Assembly (NCBI GenBank): GCA_910578965.1
Contig: CAJTSP010000112.1
Span: 1 to 8,841, forward strand
Source: an uncultured Oscillospiraceae bacterium
GTDB taxonomy: Bacteria > Bacillota > Clostridia > Oscillospirales > Ruminococcaceae
DNA: 8,841 nt
Reading direction: 5' to 3'
Shown piece after piece: positions 6,291-8,841 of the stretch; within the stretch, counting starts at the first letter, position 1, and each line of letters opens with the position of its first letter. Under the pieces are notes generated by a model. That model made no database searches. It was not told where the DNA came from and saw nothing but the letters and a program-made list of their open reading frames with translations. The position numbers and the translations under genes are program-made.

Positions 6291-7798
6291 CCCGCCCGGC
6301 GCAGCAAGGGGGCGCTGCCCTGCCCGGCCGCCGGGCCAGCGGTATCCTGCTGCCCGTTTCGAGCCTGCCGGGGCCCTGGGGCATCGGCACCTTAGGCAAG
6401 GAGGCTCGGCAGTTTGTGGATTTCCTGGCCGCGGCAGGCCAACGGTACTGGCAGATTTTGCCCATTGGCCCCACCGGCTACGGCGACAGCCCCTACCAGA
6501 GCTTTTCGGCCTTTGCGGCCAACCCCTACCTCATCGACCCCGCGTCTTTGATCGAAGGCGGCCTGCTGGATGCCGAGGAAGCCGCCGGCCTTTCTTGGGG
6601 GGACGACCCCTGCCGGGTGGATTACGGCGCGCTCTGGGCCGGGCGGGGGCAGCTTTTGCAGAAAGCGGCCGGCCGGCTGAGCGGGACTGACCCGGCCTTT
6701 TGCGCCTTTTGCACCGCCGAACGGGACTGGCTGGACGACTACGCCCTGTTTATGGCTCTGAAAGAAGAAAACGGTCACGAGAGCTGGCTGTGCTGGCCCC
6801 GCCCGCTGCGGCTGCGCGAGCCGGCGGCCCTGGCCGAGGCTGGGGCGCGGCTGGCCGGCCGGGTATTTTACTGGAAAGCGGTGCAGTACCTGTTTTTTGG
6901 GCAGTGGCAGGCCCTCAAGGCGTATGCCGCCCAAAAAGGGGTACAGATCATCGGGGATATCCCCATCTATGTATCGGCCGATTCCAGCGACGTATGGGCG
7001 TCGCCCGAGTTGTTCCAGTTGGACGGCGAGGGCCGGCCCACCGAAGTAGCCGGCTGCCCGCCGGACGCCTTTGCTGCCGACGGCCAGGTGTGGGGCAACC
7101 CGCTGTACAACTGGGAGGCCCACGCGGCCGGCGGTTATGCCTGGTGGCTGCGGCGGCTGGGCCACGCCGGCCGGGTATACGACCTGGTGCGGATCGACCA
7201 TTTCCGGGGCCTCGAGAGCTATTTTGTTATCCCTGCCGGGCAGGCCAGCGCGGCGGGCGGGCACTGGCGCAAGGGGCCGGGGATGGATTTTATCGAGGCG
7301 GTCAAAGCCGCGCTGCCCGGGCTGGGCATCATCGCCGAGGATTTGGGCTACCTCACCGAGGAGGTGCGGGCGCTGCGCCAGGCCAGCGGCTTTGCCGGCA
7401 TGAAGGTGCTGCAGTTTGCCTTTGACCGCCGGGAGCCGGGCGACTACCTGCCCCACAACTACCGGCGCAACTCGGTGGTGTACACCGGCACCCACGACAA
7501 TATCCCCACCGCGGCCTGGCAGGCCCAGGCCGACCCAGAGGACGTGGCCGCCGCCCGGGCCTACATGGCCGCCGCCGAGCAGGACCTGACCCCTGCCTTT
7601 ATCCGCACCGCGCTGTCCAGCGTCTGCGACACCGCCATCATCCCCATGCAGGACTGGCTTGGCCTTGGGGCCGGCGCCCGGATGAACACCCCCAGCCGCT
7701 TAAGCGGCAACTGGCAGTGGCGGATGGCCCCCGGCGCGGCCGGCGAAACCCTGGCCAGCCGCATCCGCGCCTTAAGCGAGCGGTACGGCCGGGTGTAA
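6287..7798 (+). CDS. malQ: 4-alpha-glucanotransferase (amylomaltase), GH77
   Basis: This cytoplasmic enzyme cleaves alpha-1,4-glucan chains and transfers the released segment to another glucan, disproportionating malto-oligosaccharides and freeing glucose. The 503-residue length is normal for the compact bacterial form. Family landmarks in order: SGILLPVSSLPGPWGIG (18-34), ILPIGPTGYGDSPYQS (57-72), GDIPIYVS (223-230), VRIDHFRG with nucleophile Asp304, IAEDLG with acid/base Glu351, TGTHDN with third catalytic Asp404, and RMNTPSRLSGNWQWR near the C-terminus. The residue after HDN is Ile where many relatives have Asp. The ATG at 6287 overlaps the upstream permease stop by four bases with only a weak GGG ribosome signal, so translation probably depends on coupling. 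Its place as last gene of the transport operon implies the importer handles malto-oligosaccharides or another alpha-glucan. Confidence 0.96.
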   Translation: MTRPAQQGGAALPGRRASGILLPVSSLPGPWGIGTLGKEARQFVDFLAAAGQRYWQILPIGPTGYGDSPYQSFSAFAANPYLIDPASLIEGGLLDAEEAAGLSWGDDPCRVDYGALWAGRGQLLQKAAGRLSGTDPAFCAFCTAERDWLDDYALFMALKEENGHESWLCWPRPLRLREPAALAEAGARLAGRVFYWKAVQYLFFGQWQALKAYAAQKGVQIIGDIPIYVSADSSDVWASPELFQLDGEGRPTEVAGCPPDAFAADGQVWGNPLYNWEAHAAGGYAWWLRRLGHAGRVYDLVRIDHFRGLESYFVIPAGQASAAGGHWRKGPGMDFIEAVKAALPGLGIIAEDLGYLTEEVRALRQASGFAGMKVLQFAFDRREPGDYLPHNYRRNSVVYTGTHDNIPTAAWQAQADPEDVAAARAYMAAAEQDLTPAFIRTALSSVCDTAIIPMQDWLGLGAGARMNTPSRLSGNWQWRMAPGAAGETLASRIRALSERYGRV

Positions 7799-7947
7799 GG
7801 CAAAGCGGGCGCGGCAAAGGCCGACAGCTCTCCGGGAGTGCCCAAACCGCGTGGCGCGATTCCCCCGTGCCGGCAGCGGACTGCGGGGCGCAGGCTTTTA
7901 TCCTCTTGGCTTGGGCGTTTCCCGCTCCCTTCTTTTAAACGCACTAT
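7799..7947. other. Non-coding stretch after malQ
   Basis: I see no supported gene, promoter or repeat here. It is GC-rich in its first half and T-rich near 7906-7936. Together with the two hairpins that follow, it separates the convergent malQ and heptad-repeat genes. Confidence 0.5.
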
Positions 7948-7987
7948 ACAGCAGGCCCCCCGGCGGAACCGCCGGGGGGCCTGCTGT
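7948..7987. other. Long near-perfect hairpin between convergent genes
   Basis: Bases 7948-7966 pair with 7969-7987 in an uninterrupted 19-bp stem around AA (in practice a 4-nt loop). The core is CAGCAGGCCCCCCGGCGG against its reverse complement. Neither side carries a proper T-run: downstream on plus is GTGCTTATGG, and downstream on minus is TATAGTGCGTTTAAAAG. It may end transcripts from both sides or block 3' exonucleases. For the minus-strand gene it is the only terminator candidate. Confidence 0.7.
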
Positions 7988-8007
7988 GCTTATGGGCTAT
8001 CGGGCTA

Positions 8008-8033
8008 CGGGCTGCCGGAGCGGCCCGTTTTTT
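8008..8033 (+). terminator. Intrinsic terminator of the malQ transcript
   Basis: A GC-rich hairpin made of GCCG (8014-8017), loop GAG and CGGC (8021-8024), extended by CGG (8008-8010) with CCG (8025-8027) across a 3-nt bulge, is followed by six T (8028-8033). An alternative pairing is CGGGC (8009-8013 region) with GCCCG. The orientation fits termination of plus-strand transcription after malQ, about 210 nt past its stop. Confidence 0.72.
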
Positions 8034-8051
8034 GAAATCCGTCTCCCGCAA

Positions 8052-8841
8052 TCAATCCTTTGGCCCAAAAAAGAGGTTTTTCAGCCGTTGCCAAAAGCCA
8101 ACCCGTTCCGGCTCGGCGGCCTCGCCGGCTGGCTGCCGGGTCTCCGGTCCCTCGGGGGCTTCAGGCTCGCGGGTGCGCATCACAAACTTGACCGTGCTGC
8201 ACACCCCCTCGGGCGCGCCGCTGTAGCTGCGGTAGCTCCCGGACGCATCGCGCAGGGCGTCGGCGGTATCCAGCAGGGCGTCCAACTGGTCCAGCTCCTC
8301 GCGGCCGGTGATCTTGGAGATACCCTCCTCGTCGTACTCGGCCACCCCGTCCACCAGCTCCTGTACCCCGTTCAGCAGCTCGTTAACCCCGTCGCCCAGA
8401 TCGCCGGTTACGGCGTCGCGCAGCTCGCGGGCGCCGCCGGCCAGATCGCCGGTTACGGCGTCGTACAGCTTCTGCCCGCCGCTTGCCGCGCTGGCCACCC
8501 CTTCGGTGTATTGGGCAAGCCCGCTGCGGAACTGTACTACCCCGTCCAACTGGGCCATGAGGCCCTGCAGTTGGGCGGCAGCGGCATTCATGTCCTTATC
8601 GCTGCCGGCCGCAGCCGCGGCCAGCGTGTCCCAGGCGGCGGCTGCCTCGTCAGGGCTTCCTCCGGCCAGGATGCTCAAAACGGTCGGGTCCAGCCCGGCC
8701 GCCATTGGCTGCAGGGCCGGGGCTGCGGCGCGGCTGCCCAGCAGGCTTACGGCTGGGGCGGCCGATACCCGGCGCACCCCAAGCCCTTCGGCGGCGGGGG
8801 GTTCCGGAATCTCAGGCAGGGCAGAGGCCGCGGGTTCCGGC
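8052..8841 (-). CDS. LxxG-heptad-repeat envelope protein, YhgE/Pip-like, C-terminal part; N-terminus off right edge
   Basis: The frame is open from the window edge to the TGA at 8052-8054, giving 262 residues. A GTG at 8777 could be taken as a start, but the frame continues upstream without a stop and the sequence before it (PEPAASALPEIPEPP) reads as a protein linker, so I treat the gene as truncated by the window. Ala/Pro-rich stretches lead into LxxG heptads (such as LLNGVQELVDGV), then a region close to the end of many Firmicutes heptad proteins (EYDEEGISKI, LDQLDALLDTADALRDASGSYRSYSG, STVKFVMRT), a Glu/Pro-rich spacer and the tail GFWQRLKNLFF. Such regions occur in YhgE/Pip-type membrane proteins and heptad-bearing RND/MMPL-like exporters, where they form a long extracytoplasmic alpha-helical stalk. 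Which architecture applies depends on the missing part. It converges on malQ and is probably functionally unrelated. Confidence 0.75.
   Translation of the reverse strand, partial: PEPAASALPEIPEPPAAEGLGVRRVSAAPAVSLLGSRAAAPALQPMAAGLDPTVLSILAGGSPDEAAAAWDTLAAAAAGSDKDMNAAAAQLQGLMAQLDGVVQFRSGLAQYTEGVASAASGGQKLYDAVTGDLAGGARELRDAVTGDLGDGVNELLNGVQELVDGVAEYDEEGISKITGREELDQLDALLDTADALRDASGSYRSYSGAPEGVCSTVKFVMRTREPEAPEGPETRQPAGEAAEPERVGFWQRLKNLFFGPKD
8396..8463. repeat. 23-bp exact direct repeat, 45-bp period, inside the heptad protein gene
   Basis: The same 23 bases, beginning CCAGATCGCCGG, occur at 8396-8418 and 8441-8463. The 45-bp offset equals 15 codons, so the copies encode DAVTGDL twice in frame. 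This looks like a recent in-frame tandem duplication that lengthened the predicted helical stalk by 15 residues. Confidence 0.85.

Noticed and set aside
6392..7495. 367-codon minus-strand open frame opposite malQ
   Set aside because: It has no domain resemblance, and malQ on the other strand retains all catalytic motifs throughout.
8775..8777. GTG start codon for the right-edge minus-strand gene
   Set aside because: The frame continues upstream to the window edge without a stop, and the conserved C-terminal character implies a much larger protein.
1..8841. CRISPR arrays, tRNA or rRNA genes, insertion sequences and attachment sites
   Set aside because: No regularly spaced repeats, transposase motifs, tRNA-like cloverleaf segments or rRNA-like sequence were recognised.

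Overview
The window is GC-rich and carries a Gram-positive gut-anaerobe style of gene set: a LacI-family regulator, an importer of the CUT1 carbohydrate ABC family with a lipoprotein-type signal peptide, a GH77 4-alpha-glucanotransferase, and the C-terminus of a Firmicutes-type LxxG-heptad envelope protein. Strong AGGAGG-like ribosome sites, high GC and this gene order suggest a GC-rich member of the Clostridia (Oscillospiraceae/Ruminococcaceae-like). This is an inference from gene content, not a taxonomic assignment.

Layout: (1) Positions 1 to 1439, minus strand: most of a RACo-like [2Fe-2S]/ASKHA ATPase (DUF4445 family) whose C-terminus runs off the left edge. (2) 1440 to about 2021: divergent control region with an extended -10 promoter for the minus-strand gene, a near-consensus sigma-A promoter for the plus-strand genes, a perfect LacI-type palindrome followed by two degenerate copies in exact 12-bp phase, and a 230-nt leader. 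(3) 2022 to 7798, plus strand: lacI-type regulator, sugar-binding lipoprotein, two permeases and malQ. (4) 7799 to 8051: no gene; two hairpins, one an intrinsic terminator. (5) 8052 to the right edge, minus strand: C-terminal part of an LxxG-heptad, YhgE/Pip-like protein that converges on malQ.

How the plus-strand genes probably work together: the regulator senses an intracellular sugar and controls its own promoter and probably the operon behind it. The binding protein captures a malto-oligosaccharide or related glucan, the two permeases form the channel, and MalQ rearranges the imported glucan in the cytoplasm. No ATPase gene is present, so a shared CUT1 ATPase must be encoded elsewhere. 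A strong intrinsic terminator between the binding-protein gene and the permeases probably makes the binding protein the most abundant product.

The most striking anomaly is that the binding-protein gene is broken in this sequence. Its ribosome site, lipoprotein signal peptide and linker are in one frame, while the mature domain is in another, and the usual first beta-strand/helix region appears to be missing. A perfect 24-bp palindrome sits exactly at the junction. It is either a real inactivating deletion or a sequence/assembly error at a hairpin. I did not find evidence for a wholly new system; the control region and the binding-protein junction are the places most worth a second look.
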